A stretch of 64,000 nt of DNA, taken from positions 62,001-126,000 of the forward strand of contig NZ_BJVK01000001.1 in the NCBI RefSeq assembly GCF_007989105.1, read 5' to 3'. The notes below the pieces were generated by a model. That model did not search any database. It saw only the letters and a program-made list of their open reading frames with translations, and was not told where the DNA came from. The DNA comes from Lentilactobacillus kefiri. GTDB lineage: Bacteria; Bacillota; Bacilli; Lactobacillales; Lactobacillaceae. Shown in pieces: positions 9,377-19,347 of the stretch (the stretch's first letter is position 1; each line of letters starts with the position of its first letter). The position numbers and the translations under genes were made by a program.

Positions 9377-11605
9377 ATGGCAACGAAAATTTGGACTCCA
9401 GACGATGTAATCGAAAAAGTTTCCGAGTACATGAATAAAGAACATGTCGATGAGGTTAAAAAAGCATATAAATTTGCAAAAATTGCCCATCAATACCAGA
9501 AACGTCAATCGGGCGAACCCTACATTACGCATCCAACCCAAGTGGCTGGTATTTTAGCTGACCTGCATATGGACCCTGAGACGGTTTCAGCCGGTTTTCT
9601 GCATGATGTAGTAGAAGATACCGGGGCCACTTTAAGCGACATCCAAGAGCTTTTTGGCCACGATATCGCGCTGATTGTCGACGGGGTTACCAAGCTGTCT
9701 AAAATTAAATACAAATCAAGCGAAGAACGGCTGGCTGAAAACCACCGAAAGTTATTGCTTGCAATGTGTAAAGATATCCGGGTCATGATCGTTAAGCTGG
9801 CTGACCGGCTGCATAACATGCGGACGCTTAAGTCACTGCGTCCCGATAAGCAGCGCCGCATTGCCAGTGAAACCTTGGAAATCTATGCACCCATTGCCGA
9901 CCGTTTAGGTATTGGAACTATCAAGTGGGAACTTGAGGACATTTCATTACGTTACCTCAACCCACAGCAATATTATCGAATTGTTCATTTGATGAACTCA
10001 CGACGAGATCAACGGGTGGATTATATCGATAAGGCGATTAAGGAAGTTAAGCAGGCAATTTCTGCACTGGGAATTAAGGCTGAAATTTATGGCCGTCCCA
10101 AGCACATTTATTCTGTTTACCGGAAAATGGTTGAAAAGCATAAGCAGTTCAGCCAAATCTATGATCTATTGGCCATTCGGGTAATTGTGGATTCAATTAA
10201 GGACTGTTACGCGGTTTTAGGTGCCATTCATTCCGAATGGAAGCCAATGCCCGGACGGTTCAAAGATTATATTGCAATGCCTAAGGCCAACATGTATCAA
10301 TCGTTGCATACAACCGTTATCGGCCCTGAAGGCAAGCCGCTGGAAGTGCAGATTCGAACGGAAGAAATGCACCGAGTTGCTGAATTTGGTATTGCTGCTC
10401 ACTGGGCATACAAGGAAGGCATTACCAGCGCGGTTAAAAGTTCTCAGGATAACAATAAGCTGAACTGGTTTAAACAAATTATCGAGCTTCAAGAAGATAC
10501 CGATGACGCCGCCGACTTTATGGACAGTGTCAAAGGGGAACTATTTGGCGATCACGTCTATGTCTTTACTCCCAAGGGGGATGTTTACGAACTTCCCAAG
10601 GGTGCCGGCCCACTTGATATGGCTTATATGATTCATACCGAAGTTGGAAACCACACCACCGGTGCGCGGGTAAACGGCAAAATTGTGCCCCTGGATCATC
10701 AGTTAAAGACCGGTGATATTGTCGATATTATTACTGCCACCGGTTCTGCCGGTCCCAGTCGTGATTGGCTTAAGTTGGTTCATACCCGGCGAGCAAGAAA
10801 TAAAATTAAGCAGTACTTCCGACAAGAAGATCGGACTAAGAACATTGAAGAGGGAAAGAATCTGATTTCACGAAAACTTCGTGAAGCTGGATTTGAGCCC
10901 AACCGGATCATGATTCCGGATAAACTTGAAAAAGCAGCCAATAACATGCATTATCAACACGCTGACGATCTATTGGCAGCGGTTGGTTTTGGTGACGTGC
11001 AGCCAACCGGGGTTATTAACCGATTGACCGAAGACGCCCGTGCCCAGCTTAAAAAGGAACGTCAGGATAAGGCCGAAAAGGAAGTCCTTGAAGGCCATCA
11101 GACAATTTCCGAAGATACGGAGACTGCCAAGAAGCAAAAGAAGCGCAAGTCTTCCAACGGAATTGTCATTGAAGGTGTCGACAATTTGTTGGTTCGCTTG
11201 AGTCACTGCTGCACACCTGTGCCGGGTGACAAGATTGTTGGTTACATTACCAAAGGCCGTGGGGTTTCTATTCATCGGGTTGACTGTCCAAACATTCGAA
11301 CTGCCGAAGAAAACGGTGAACGTTTGATTGAAGTCGCTTGGGCTGACAATCCGGAAGAACGAGCTATGTACGATGCCAGTCTTTCCGTTCAGGGATACAA
11401 TCGATCGGGATTATTGACCAACGTTTTGACCGCTGTTAATTCAGCTACCAAGACGGTGTCATCTGTTAACGGTCAGGTTGATAACAATAAGATGGCCACA
11501 ATTTCACTGGTCGTTGGCGTCCGCAACCTTGAACAGTTGGAACGGGTAATTGGTGCTATTAAAAACGTTCACGATGTTTATTTGGTTGAACGAAAATTCA
11601 GATAG
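9377..11605 (+). CDS. relA: Bifunctional (p)ppGpp synthetase/hydrolase, RelA/SpoT family
   Basis: Long RSH enzyme (742 residues) that makes and degrades (p)ppGpp in the stringent response, bound to ribosomes. Domains in order: HD hydrolase (about 45-155, with FLHDVVEDTG and KLADRLHNMRT), synthetase (about 235-350, with PGRFKDYIAMPKANMYQSLHT), TGS (about 395-455), helical and Cys-containing region (RLSHCCTPVPGD, near 615), and C-terminal ACT (about 665-742). The RFKD motif in the synthetase and the intact HD residues are those of bifunctional Rel enzymes. It is followed after 12 bases by dtd. Confidence 0.97.
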   Translation: MATKIWTPDDVIEKVSEYMNKEHVDEVKKAYKFAKIAHQYQKRQSGEPYITHPTQVAGILADLHMDPETVSAGFLHDVVEDTGATLSDIQELFGHDIALIVDGVTKLSKIKYKSSEERLAENHRKLLLAMCKDIRVMIVKLADRLHNMRTLKSLRPDKQRRIASETLEIYAPIADRLGIGTIKWELEDISLRYLNPQQYYRIVHLMNSRRDQRVDYIDKAIKEVKQAISALGIKAEIYGRPKHIYSVYRKMVEKHKQFSQIYDLLAIRVIVDSIKDCYAVLGAIHSEWKPMPGRFKDYIAMPKANMYQSLHTTVIGPEGKPLEVQIRTEEMHRVAEFGIAAHWAYKEGITSAVKSSQDNNKLNWFKQIIELQEDTDDAADFMDSVKGELFGDHVYVFTPKGDVYELPKGAGPLDMAYMIHTEVGNHTTGARVNGKIVPLDHQLKTGDIVDIITATGSAGPSRDWLKLVHTRRARNKIKQYFRQEDRTKNIEEGKNLISRKLREAGFEPNRIMIPDKLEKAANNMHYQHADDLLAAVGFGDVQPTGVINRLTEDARAQLKKERQDKAEKEVLEGHQTISEDTETAKKQKKRKSSNGIVIEGVDNLLVRLSHCCTPVPGDKIVGYITKGRGVSIHRVDCPNIRTAEENGERLIEVAWADNPEERAMYDASLSVQGYNRSGLLTNVLTAVNSATKTVSSVNGQVDNNKMATISLVVGVRNLEQLERVIGAIKNVHDVYLVERKFR

Positions 11606-11617
11606 GAGTTTAGCTGG

Positions 11618-12064
11618 ATGAGAGTCGTATTACAAAGAGTGAAAGAAGCATCCGTCAGTATCGATGGTCAGGTTCATGGCAAAATTGGCAAAGGATTCGT
11701 TTTGCTGGTTGGGGTAAGTGATAGCGATGGTGACGAAGAAGTTGCCTATTTAACCCATAAAATCAGTAAGTTAAGGGTCTTTGAAGACGATAATGGCAAA
11801 TTGAATTTGGATATTAATGCCGTTAACGGCGCAATCTTATCCATCTCCCAGTTCACTTTGTATGCAGATACCAAGAAGGGCAATCGGCCAAGTTTTACCA
11901 AAGCCGGTGAGCCGGAACACGCAGACAAAGTTTATGAGCAGTTGAATGAAAGTTTGCGACAGACTGGACTGGATGTTCAAACCGGTGTATTTGGTGCCGA
12001 CATGCTGGTCAATATTCAAAATGATGGTCCGGTTACCATTCTTTTTGACACAGATAACAAATGA
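11618..12064 (+). CDS. dtd: D-aminoacyl-tRNA deacylase
   Basis: Removes D-amino acids (and mischarged glycine) from tRNA. The 148-residue protein is full length and contains [17 protein letters not shown] at the start, the SQFTLYAD motif with the catalytic-site residues, and [12 protein letters not shown] (the cross-subunit Gly-cisPro-type loop). A GATAGGAG ribosome site precedes the ATG, 12 bases after relA, so it is in the relA operon as in many Firmicutes. Confidence 0.95.
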   Translation: MRVVLQRVKEASVSIDGQVHGKIGKGFVLLVGVSDSDGDEEVAYLTHKISKLRVFEDDNGKLNLDINAVNGAILSISQFTLYADTKKGNRPSFTKAGEPEHADKVYEQLNESLRQTGLDVQTGVFGADMLVNIQNDGPVTILFDTDNK

Positions 12065-12079
12065 TTTAGATAAAAATAA

Positions 12080-12108
12080 AAGTCGAATCGTGAAGATTCG
12101 GCTTTTTT
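12080..12108 (+). terminator. Intrinsic terminator after dtd
   Basis: AGTCGAATC pairs with GATTCGGCT (one G-U pair) around a 5-base loop, followed by six T. It ends the relA-dtd operon; the ribosome site of the next gene (AAGGAG) begins immediately after the T-run. Confidence 0.8.
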
Positions 12109-12120
12109 AAGGAGTGCACA

Positions 12121-12762
12121 ATGATTAATCAATTATTTTGGGATTTTGATGGAACGCTTTTTGATACGTATCCAAAGATGGTGGAAGCATTTATGCAGGC
12201 ATTGCGTGATTTAGGGGTTGATGATGTGGAAATTGACCAGAATCAAATCTATGTCACAATGCGTCAACATGACGTTGGAACAGCGATCAGAAAGTTTTCG
12301 GCCTTTTATGGGATTGACGAAAAAAAGCTCCGTAAGCTTAACAAAACGTATCAGACAAAAATGATTGAAACGGCCTTACCATTTCCGGGGGCTAAAGAAG
12401 TCCTTGATTTAGCAACCTCGATGGACGGTCGGAACTTTTTACTCACCCATCGTGACGATCAGGCTAAAACCATGCTCAAGAAGTTTGATTTACTGGATTA
12501 CTTTAGTGATTTTGTCACTTCTGATCAAAACTTTCCGCGAAAGCCCCAGCCTGATTCAATTAATTGGTTGATTAAAACCAACAATGTTGATAGAAAAAAA
12601 GCGATTATGATTGGTGACCGCAAGCTTGATGTCGCTGCGGGACACAATGCAAATATCGCTTCGTGTTTGTTTGATCCGGATGGAACCATTGTTGATTCCG
12701 GGAACCCTGAAATTCGGGTAACCGAGATTAACGAACTGGTTCCTTGGCTGACCAATAAATAA
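12121..12762 (+). CDS. HAD-superfamily hydrolase, phosphoglycolate-phosphatase-like
   Basis: Predicted phosphatase of 213 residues; substrate unknown. HAD motifs are visible: FWDFDGTLFDTYP (motif I, nucleophile and acid/base Asp), LLTHRDDQAK (motif II Thr), and PRKPQPDSINWL plus MIGDRKLDVAAGHNA (motifs III and IV). The helical cap lies between motif I and motif II (about 20-85). ATG 12121 has AAGGAGTG upstream. It converges on the amidase gene, with only 1 base between the two stop codons, and no dedicated terminator is visible between them. Confidence 0.85.
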   Translation: MINQLFWDFDGTLFDTYPKMVEAFMQALRDLGVDDVEIDQNQIYVTMRQHDVGTAIRKFSAFYGIDEKKLRKLNKTYQTKMIETALPFPGAKEVLDLATSMDGRNFLLTHRDDQAKTMLKKFDLLDYFSDFVTSDQNFPRKPQPDSINWLIKTNNVDRKKAIMIGDRKLDVAAGHNANIASCLFDPDGTIVDSGNPEIRVTEINELVPWLTNK

Positions 12763-12763
12763 T

Positions 12764-13606
12764 TTAATTGTGATTTTTAAAATAGTTTGCAATTCCGTTG
12801 ACAACATCGGTTGCAAGCTTTTTTTGATAGGCTGGACTTTTAATTTGCTTGAAGTCTTTACTGGTGTTGATGTAACCGCCTTCAATCAGAATGGCCGGAA
12901 CTGAATTGTCTCTGATTACCAGGAAATTGCCAAATTCAGTTCCCCGAGACGGTACTGGTAAGTTGGTCATCTTTTTGTTAACCGATTCAGCCAACTGTTT
13001 TGAATCACCATCGTGATAGAAGTAGCAGGTGTATCCGGAGGCAACGTTATTTTCATCCGACGAATCAAAATGAAAACTGACAAAGATGTTGGCTGACGCC
13101 GAGTTGGCGACTTCCGGTCGGGCAGCTAACGGCACTGTTTTATCGGAACTCCGCGTCATCACAACCCGGGCGCCCCTTGCCTGAAGTTTTCGTTCAACAC
13201 GTTTGGCAACCTGTAAAGTAAACTTTTTTTCGGGCTGGCCGGACATCGAAAGGGCACCGGTATCTGAACCGCCGTGGCCGGGATCCAGTACGATTGTCGC
13301 CTCCGACAGGCGGGTGACGTTTTGCACGTTGCTGTTTTGAACCAACCAAGCTGCGACCCAGCCGGTTGTCTTGTGTTTGTAGATCACTTTAATCCAGTTG
13401 CTCTTTTTACTGATGACCTGAAGGCGTTGGCCCTGCTTAACTTTTGCCCTAACGGAGTAGGTCACGGAAGGGCCGCTTCGAATATTTAATTGATTAACCT
13501 TTACGGTCACTGAATTGGCTTCCAACGAAAGAATCAATATCACAAAAGTGATGATGATTGCCAGGGTTGCCACGATCCAGCTTTTATTTTCCCAAATTCT
13601 TTTCAA
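12764..13606 (-). CDS. N-acetylmuramoyl-L-alanine amidase with SH3 domain
   Basis: Cell-wall hydrolase that cleaves the amide between MurNAc and the stem peptide. The 280-residue protein has an uncleaved signal or membrane anchor (about 10-30), a bacterial SH3 domain (about 32-82, with LNIRSGPSVTYSVRAKV), and an Amidase_3 zinc domain (about 104-278) with LDPGHGGSDTGA, VSFHFDSSDEN and ILIEGGYINT carrying zinc ligands and the catalytic Glu. Start is TTG at 13606, with GAGGGA about 8 bases before it. It is divergent from the hisS leader and probably monocistronic. Confidence 0.92.
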   Translation of the reverse strand: MKRIWENKSWIVATLAIIITFVILILSLEANSVTVKVNQLNIRSGPSVTYSVRAKVKQGQRLQVISKKSNWIKVIYKHKTTGWVAAWLVQNSNVQNVTRLSEATIVLDPGHGGSDTGALSMSGQPEKKFTLQVAKRVERKLQARGARVVMTRSSDKTVPLAARPEVANSASANIFVSFHFDSSDENNVASGYTCYFYHDGDSKQLAESVNKKMTNLPVPSRGTEFGNFLVIRDNSVPAILIEGGYINTSKDFKQIKSPAYQKKLATDVVNGIANYFKNHN

Positions 13607-13691
13607 AGTCTATTCCCTCACTCAAATAATAATATTATAGTTGAAAACGCTAAAAGAGGCTAGTGGGATTAGAAATCATGTCGATGTTCTC

Positions 13692-13720
13692 TTGACATTT
13701 CAGTGAGGTTACGCTAATCT
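13692..13720 (+). promoter_or_regulatory. Promoter of the hisS-aspS T-box transcript
   Basis: Perfect TTGACA at 13692-13697 and TAATCT at 13715-13720, 17-base spacer; transcription should begin near 13727 and enter the T-box leader. Confidence 0.8.
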
Positions 13721-13726
13721 TAAAGA

Positions 13727-13943
13727 CAGTTAAACATTCAACCGATAAAAAGAACTATCGTTATGGTTGGCTTCCAGAGAGCATTCATTTGGTGAAAGAG
13801 TGCGTCAATTATTTCGAAGTGACACTTTTTGCTAATAATGGTTAATAGCGAAATGCTATTCGTGCGAGCGTTATCCTTGAGAAATAATTAAGGTGGTACC
13901 GTGCGCATTGCACCCTTGTCTTCGGACAGGGGTCTTTTTTTTC
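13727..13943 (+). promoter_or_regulatory. T-box leader of hisS-aspS with GACAC specifier
   Basis: tRNA-sensing riboswitch. Stem I is closed by AAAAAG pairing with CTTTTT (13825-13830). The 3' side of the specifier loop reads GTGACAC; aligned with the Gly T-box in this window (ATGGCGC), the specifier is GAC (13821-13823), an Asp codon, overlapping CAC (13823-13825), a His codon. The T-box core AAGGTGGTACCGTGCG is at 13890-13905, and the terminator stem ACCCTTGTC/GACAGGGGT at 13912-13933 is followed by eight T. Uncharged tRNA would stabilise the antiterminator and switch on both synthetase genes. The remaining bases between 13607 and 13691 are A/T-rich with no other feature seen. Confidence 0.9.
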
Positions 13944-13969
13944 GGAAATAAAAGTGGGAGGAAACAATT

Positions 13970-15277
13970 ATGAGATATCAACGACCAAAAGGAACGGCTG
14001 ATATTTTACCAGGCGAAGCTCAAAAGTGGAATTACGTCGAAGAGACTGCCCGGATGCTGTTTAACGATTATCGTTATCAAGAGATTCGGACACCAATGTT
14101 TGAAAACTTTGATGTCTTTTCCAGAACGTCTGGTGATACTTCCGACGTTGTAACAAAAGAAATGTATGATTTTAAAGATAAAGGTGACCGACACATGAGC
14201 CTTCGTCCTGAAGGGACTGCAGGGGTTGTTCGAGCCTTCGTTGAAAACAAATTGTATGGTCCGGAACATCCACGTCCAGTTAAAGTCTTTTACATGGGTT
14301 CGATGTTCCGATATGAACGACCACAATCAGGCCGTCAGCGTGAATTTCATCAAATCGGTGTCGAAGCTTTTGGAAGTGACGAACCCGAATTAGATGTTGA
14401 AGTCATCGCTATGGGGATGGATTTGCTGCAGCAATTTGGTTTATCCAACCTGCGGCTTGAAATCAACACCCTTGGGGATCAAGAATCCCGGGATGCTTAT
14501 CGTCAAGCTTTAATCGATTATCTTGATCCACACTTTGATGAGTTGAGTGATGATTCAAAAGTTCGGCTTCACAAGAATCCACTCCGAGTGCTTGATAGTA
14601 AAGATAAACGCGATAAGGAAATCGTTAAAGATGCACCTTCAATTTTGGATTATCTTGACGAAAAATCCCAAAAACATTTTGATCGTGTTAAGAGCTTACT
14701 CAAAGCTTTGAATATTCCTTACGTCATCGATCCGGATATGGTTCGGGGACTGGATTACTACAACCACACAATCTTTGAAATTATGGTGGATTCAAAGGCC
14801 CTTGGCGACGGATACACAACTATCTGTGCCGGCGGCCGTTACAATGGCTTGGTTGAGCAGCTTGGCGGACCTGAAATGCCCGGAATTGGTTTTGGCCTTG
14901 GCATGGAGCGTTTGATGGTATTGATGGAGGCCCAGGGCGTTAAGTTCCCAGTCCTTGATCAACTGGATGCTTATGTTGTTGGAATTGGTGAACAAACCAG
15001 CGTCTTGACCCTTCAAATTGTTCAGGCATTGCGTGCCGACGGCTTTGCTGTTGATCGGGATTATCTTGATCGGAAACCCAAAGCGCAGTTTAAGACGGCT
15101 AATAAGTTGAACGCTCAATACACAATTACCGTTGGTGAGAGTGAGTTGGAGAATAAGACAGCCAATGTTAAACAGATGCGTACAGGTAAAGAAGTTACCG
15201 TTTCACTTGCTTCAATTTTCAAGGACTTTGATGATATCATTGCCAAATATTTTACAGATGATGAGGAGATTGATTAG
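13970..15277 (+). CDS. hisS: Histidyl-tRNA synthetase
   Basis: Class II synthetase that charges tRNA-His. The 435-residue protein opens with [18 protein letters not shown] and carries motif 2 ([25 protein letters not shown]), the histidine-binding motif [25 protein letters not shown], motif 3 ([11 protein letters not shown]), and a C-terminal anticodon-binding domain (about 330-425). ATG 13970 follows GTGGGAGG. aspS starts 2 bases after its stop, and the T-box leader governs both. Confidence 0.97.
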   Translation: MRYQRPKGTADILPGEAQKWNYVEETARMLFNDYRYQEIRTPMFENFDVFSRTSGDTSDVVTKEMYDFKDKGDRHMSLRPEGTAGVVRAFVENKLYGPEHPRPVKVFYMGSMFRYERPQSGRQREFHQIGVEAFGSDEPELDVEVIAMGMDLLQQFGLSNLRLEINTLGDQESRDAYRQALIDYLDPHFDELSDDSKVRLHKNPLRVLDSKDKRDKEIVKDAPSILDYLDEKSQKHFDRVKSLLKALNIPYVIDPDMVRGLDYYNHTIFEIMVDSKALGDGYTTICAGGRYNGLVEQLGGPEMPGIGFGLGMERLMVLMEAQGVKFPVLDQLDAYVVGIGEQTSVLTLQIVQALRADGFAVDRDYLDRKPKAQFKTANKLNAQYTITVGESELENKTANVKQMRTGKEVTVSLASIFKDFDDIIAKYFTDDEEID

Positions 15278-15279
15278 AC

Positions 15280-17067
15280 ATGAAGAGAACCACTTATGCT
15301 GGCCTTGTTGATGAAAAGCTCATCGGCAAGGAAGTCGTGTTAAAAGGTTGGGTCCAAAAGCGTCGAGATCTTGGAGGCTTGATTTTTATCGAACTGCGAG
15401 ACCGTGAAGGAATCGTTCAGTTGGTATTTAGTGAGGAATTTGGCCAGGATGCATTGGCTGTTGCCGATAAGCTTCGTAGCGAATTCGTTGTTGAAGCCAA
15501 GGGTAAGGTTGTTGCCCGTGATCCTAAAGAAATTAACCCGAAGATGAAGACCGGTAAGATCGAAGTTGATATTACCTCAGCCAAAATTTTGGCAACTGCC
15601 AAAACACCGCCATTTTATATTCAAGACGGCATTAACGTTTCAGAAGATTTGAAGCTGAAATATCGTTACCTGGATCTTCGTCGTCCCGAAATGCAAAAAA
15701 ACATTTTGCTGAGAAACCGGATTATTCAATCAATCCACAGCTTCTTTGATAAAAATGGTTTCATTGACATTGAAACCCCAACTTTGACCAAGTCAACTCC
15801 TGAAGGTGCCCGTGATTACCTGGTTCCTTCACGTGTATATCCTGGTTCATTCTACGCATTGCCACAATCACCACAACAATTTAAACAATTGCTGATGGGT
15901 GCCGGATTTGATAAATATTACCAAATCGCCCGTTGTTATCGTGATGAGGATTTACGTGGTGATCGTCAACCTGAATTTACCCAAATTGATATGGAAATGT
16001 CATTTGCCGATCAGGAAGAAATTGAAGATGTTACTGAAGGCTTCATTGCCAAAGTTATGAAAGATGCAATGGGAATCGATGTTAAGCTGCCATTCAAGCG
16101 AATGGATTGGGATGAATCAATGGCCCGCTTTGGTACCGATCAGCCCGACGTCCGATTTGGAATGGAACTCAAGGATCTTTCAGATATTATGAAAGATGTT
16201 GATTTCAAAGTCTTCTCTGGTGCCGTTAAAGATGGCGGCCAAGTTAAGGCAATTGCCGTCCCTGGTGGTGCTGAAAAGTATTCACGTAAAGATCTCGACA
16301 AGTTTGCCGAATACGTTGAACGATTTGGCGCTAAAGGTTTGGCATGGTTTAAGGTCACTGATGACGGCTTTAACGGTCCAATTGCCAAATTCTTCAAGGA
16401 TCCTGACTTGCGTGAAAAGATTTTAGCAAAGGCCGAAGCAAAGCCTGGTGACTTGTTATTGTTCGCTGCTGATAACAGCCGGGTTGTTGCCAACACATTG
16501 GCATATCTCCGTGTTGAAATTGCCAAGGAACAGGACATGATTGACGAATCCAAGTTTGCTTTCTTATGGATTGTCAACTGGCCATTGTTTGAATGGGATG
16601 TTGATTTAAAGCGTTACGTTGCTGCTCACCATCCATTCACCATGCCTAATGAAAACGATGTTCACTACTTGATGAACGAGGGTGAAGATCCACATAAGGC
16701 ATACGCTCAAAGTTATGACATTATTTTGAATGGTCTTGAACTTGGTGGTGGATCAATTCGTATCCATACCAGAGCCCTTCAAGAAAAGATGTTCGAAGCA
16801 CTTGGCTTTACCAAAGAGAGCGCCGAAGCTCAGTTTGGTTACTTCCTGAATGCCTTGGATTATGGTTTTCCACCTCATGGTGGTCTGGCAATTGGTTTGG
16901 ATCGTTTCGTCCGTTTGCTTGCCAACACTGAAAACATTCGTGACGTGATTGCCTTCCCTAAGAACTCGAAGGCTGTTGAACCATTGACCAGTGCACCACA
17001 ACCTGTTGCTACTAAACAGCTTGAAGATCTTGGTTTGTTTGTTGCCAAGCCTGATGACAAAAAGTAG
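15280..17067 (+). CDS. aspS: Aspartyl-tRNA synthetase
   Basis: Class II synthetase that charges tRNA-Asp. The 595-residue protein has an N-terminal OB-fold anticodon-binding domain (about 1-105), class II catalytic core (with [25 protein letters not shown] and [25 protein letters not shown] as motif 2), the bacterial GAD insertion domain (about 285-415), and motif 3 ([14 protein letters not shown]). Length and insertion are typical of bacterial AspRS. It is translationally linked to hisS and ends at a strong terminator. Confidence 0.97.
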   Translation: MKRTTYAGLVDEKLIGKEVVLKGWVQKRRDLGGLIFIELRDREGIVQLVFSEEFGQDALAVADKLRSEFVVEAKGKVVARDPKEINPKMKTGKIEVDITSAKILATAKTPPFYIQDGINVSEDLKLKYRYLDLRRPEMQKNILLRNRIIQSIHSFFDKNGFIDIETPTLTKSTPEGARDYLVPSRVYPGSFYALPQSPQQFKQLLMGAGFDKYYQIARCYRDEDLRGDRQPEFTQIDMEMSFADQEEIEDVTEGFIAKVMKDAMGIDVKLPFKRMDWDESMARFGTDQPDVRFGMELKDLSDIMKDVDFKVFSGAVKDGGQVKAIAVPGGAEKYSRKDLDKFAEYVERFGAKGLAWFKVTDDGFNGPIAKFFKDPDLREKILAKAEAKPGDLLLFAADNSRVVANTLAYLRVEIAKEQDMIDESKFAFLWIVNWPLFEWDVDLKRYVAAHHPFTMPNENDVHYLMNEGEDPHKAYAQSYDIILNGLELGGGSIRIHTRALQEKMFEALGFTKESAEAQFGYFLNALDYGFPPHGGLAIGLDRFVRLLANTENIRDVIAFPKNSKAVEPLTSAPQPVATKQLEDLGLFVAKPDDKK

Positions 17068-17096
17068 ACAACAGTTTTTAAACTAAATTAATTTCT

Positions 17097-17135
17097 TAAA
17101 ATCCTGTAATCTATTCATTGATTACAGGATTTTTA
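17097..17135 (+). terminator. Intrinsic terminator after aspS
   Basis: AAAATCCTGTAATC pairs perfectly with GATTACAGGATTTTT around an 8-base loop and ends in a T-run. Confidence 0.9.
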
Positions 17136-17205
17136 ATGTTATTTTTGTCATTTACGTTTATCATTAAGCATGGACTTCAAATCGTATTCGAAGGGGTTTT
17201 ATTTT

Positions 17206-18081
17206 ATGGATGATGTTTCCAAATTAATGCGTAGGCATACCTACGTAACCAAAATTTCAACTTCATTTTTCTATGCAATTTTAGTTTCTATCGCGGTTAA
17301 TTTTTTCTGGACACCTGGACATATCTATTCGTCCGGTGTCACTGGATTTGCCCAGTTGCTGAATACCATTTCCACCCGGGCATTCCCGTTTACAATTTCA
17401 ACTGGACTTGCACTCTTTCTGCTTAATTTGCCATTATTTTTGTTGTCATGGCGCGCAATCGGCCATGAATTCACCATTTTCACCATTGTCACGGTTTTTC
17501 TTTCCAGTTTTATGATTCAGTTGTTAAAGCCGATTCCACTGACGCATGATCCAATTATTTGTGCGATCTTTGGTGGGGCCGTTAATGGTTTTGGAACTGG
17601 CTTGGCATTGAGAAATGGTATTTCAACCGGTGGCCTTGATATTTTAGGGATTGTTATCCGGCATCGAACCGGAAATTCCATCGGAACCATTAATATTGCC
17701 TTTAATTCGTTGATTATTCTTTCGGCGGGGATTATGTATGGCTGGCCTTATGCGTTTTATTCAGTCTTGAGTTTGATTGTCAACGCCCGGGTCATGGATA
17801 TGACATATACTCGGCAACAGCGAATGCAGGTGATGATTATTACAAATCGGCCCAACACAGTGATTGATAGTGTTCAAAATCATTTGCGACGGGGAATCAC
17901 AATTGTTCATAACGCCGAAGGGGCTTATCGCCATGATGCAAAGACCATTTTGTTTACCGTCATTTCACGTTATGAAATGGGGGAACTTGAAGAGGCACTG
18001 CTGGAATCTGATCCGAATGCATTCGCAAGCATATCGGATTCGGTCAAAATTCTTGGCCGATTTTATGAGCCGAAGCCTTAG
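17206..18081 (+). CDS. YitT-family membrane protein (DUF2179 C-terminal domain)
   Basis: Integral membrane protein of unknown function. About five or six hydrophobic segments lie between residues 20 and 190 (for example FFYAILVSIAVNFFW and ALFLLNLPLFLLS), including the family signature GTGLALRNGISTGGLDIL. A cytoplasmic DUF2179 domain (about 205-290) follows, with HLRRGITIVHNAEGAY and KTILFTVISRYEM. The frame is open from ATG 17170, but ATG 17206 has GAAGGGG at 17190-17196 and gives the usual N-terminus. A paralogue lies at 60784-61674 on the other strand. No transport substrate can be deduced. Confidence 0.85.
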   Translation: MDDVSKLMRRHTYVTKISTSFFYAILVSIAVNFFWTPGHIYSSGVTGFAQLLNTISTRAFPFTISTGLALFLLNLPLFLLSWRAIGHEFTIFTIVTVFLSSFMIQLLKPIPLTHDPIICAIFGGAVNGFGTGLALRNGISTGGLDILGIVIRHRTGNSIGTINIAFNSLIILSAGIMYGWPYAFYSVLSLIVNARVMDMTYTRQQRMQVMIITNRPNTVIDSVQNHLRRGITIVHNAEGAYRHDAKTILFTVISRYEMGELEEALLESDPNAFASISDSVKILGRFYEPKP

Positions 18082-18109
18082 CTGATGTTTCTAAAGATTT
18101 CCTAAGAAA

Positions 18110-18138
18110 TTAGTTCTCCAGAAGGATTATGTTATAAT
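18110..18138 (+). promoter_or_regulatory. Promoter of the wall-polymer cluster
   Basis: TTAGTT at 18110-18115 and a perfect TATAAT at 18133-18138, 17-base spacer, just before the first glycerophosphotransferase-like gene. Confidence 0.7.
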
Positions 18139-18173
18139 ATTTTTTGTGTGTGATCACAAATTACTGAAATACG

Positions 18174-19334
18174 GTGAAAATTTTGAAAGTTGTCTATTTA
18201 TGGCTGATCAAGCTATTTTCAATGATGAATGTTTGGCGGTCTAAAAATAAAATTGTTTATGTGATGAGTTTCAGCGATAATGTTGATTTTATTAAGCAAC
18301 TGGCGCAGAAACTGCCACATAAATATAAATTATATGTGTTATACCGCTCCAATACAGAAGCGGCTGCTACTGATTTGGCAGCTTTTGGCATTAATACACG
18401 ATCATTTAGCGATGGGTTAAAATTTGTCTTGAGCGACGTGTCATTGCTGATGTCGGCCAAGCTGATTATTTGTGACAACTATTATGCTTTTTTAGGTGGT
18501 TTGATCAAACTGCCATCGACAAAGATCGTTCAAATTTGGCACGCTGATGGTGCGATTAAGAAGTTCGGCTGGCAAGATCCAACGACTGAACAGCGGAGCT
18601 CTTCTGATAAGAAACGATTTCAAAAGGTCTATGACCACTTTGATGAGTATATTGTTGCCTCCAAAGCGATGGGCCAAGTGTTTGTTAACAGTTATCACGA
18701 AGACTTCGACAAAATTCAGTTGCTGGGTTATCCACGATCTGATCAATATTTGAGTCAGGATTGGCAACAGAAAGCTCGGGAAAGAATTTATCGTTCTGCT
18801 CCCGAATTAAAGAATCGCCGGGTTATCCTGTATGCGCCAACTTATCGTGCCCATCAGGACTTTAAGCTGCCCAAGGGGCTTGGCAGTGCCTTGGTTGCGG
18901 ATCCGAATGCTGTGGTTGTAATCAAATTGCATCCTGTGTTGAGAGACCGCGAAGTGTCAATGAGACGGATTGGCAATCCCAAAATCAAGTTTTATCATGA
19001 ACTTGAAACCAGTGATTTACTGGCAGTTGCCGACACGCTTGTAACTGATTATTCTTCCGTTGCATTTGACTTCAGCTTATTGCCGAATGCCAAATCGATG
19101 ATTTTCTTTATGTTTGATATTGACAGTTACAAGAAGGATCCGGGAATTCAAGATGATTTTCTCGACTGGCTACCGGTAGAGCCGGTTTATAAGGTCGAGC
19201 AGCTCAGAAAACAAATTGCCGAATCAAAAGCTGTTAACTTTGAAAAGTTTAATCAACACTGGAATACGTATAATGATGGCCATGCGACTGCACGAGTCAT
19301 TGATCGTTACGTCAAATTCTTAGAGTCTAATTAA
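18174..19334 (+). CDS. CDP-glycerol glycerophosphotransferase family protein (TagB/TagF-like)
   Basis: Predicted membrane-peripheral enzyme of teichoic acid or related wall-polymer synthesis that transfers glycerol-phosphate from CDP-glycerol. The 386-residue product has a short hydrophobic N-terminus (VVYLWLIKLFSMM) and the TagB/F catalytic region: IVQIWHADGAIKKFGW (His/Asp site), VILYAPTYR, VVIKLHPVLRD and LVTDYSSVAFDFSLLPNAKSMIFF. The start GTG 18174 has a weak ribosome site; TTG 18183 is a possible alternative. Whether it is a primase (TagB-like) or polymerase (TagF-like) cannot be told from sequence alone. Confidence 0.85.
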   Translation: MKILKVVYLWLIKLFSMMNVWRSKNKIVYVMSFSDNVDFIKQLAQKLPHKYKLYVLYRSNTEAAATDLAAFGINTRSFSDGLKFVLSDVSLLMSAKLIICDNYYAFLGGLIKLPSTKIVQIWHADGAIKKFGWQDPTTEQRSSSDKKRFQKVYDHFDEYIVASKAMGQVFVNSYHEDFDKIQLLGYPRSDQYLSQDWQQKARERIYRSAPELKNRRVILYAPTYRAHQDFKLPKGLGSALVADPNAVVVIKLHPVLRDREVSMRRIGNPKIKFYHELETSDLLAVADTLVTDYSSVAFDFSLLPNAKSMIFFMFDIDSYKKDPGIQDDFLDWLPVEPVYKVEQLRKQIAESKAVNFEKFNQHWNTYNDGHATARVIDRYVKFLESN

Positions 19335-19347
19335 GGAGTGCCTTACA

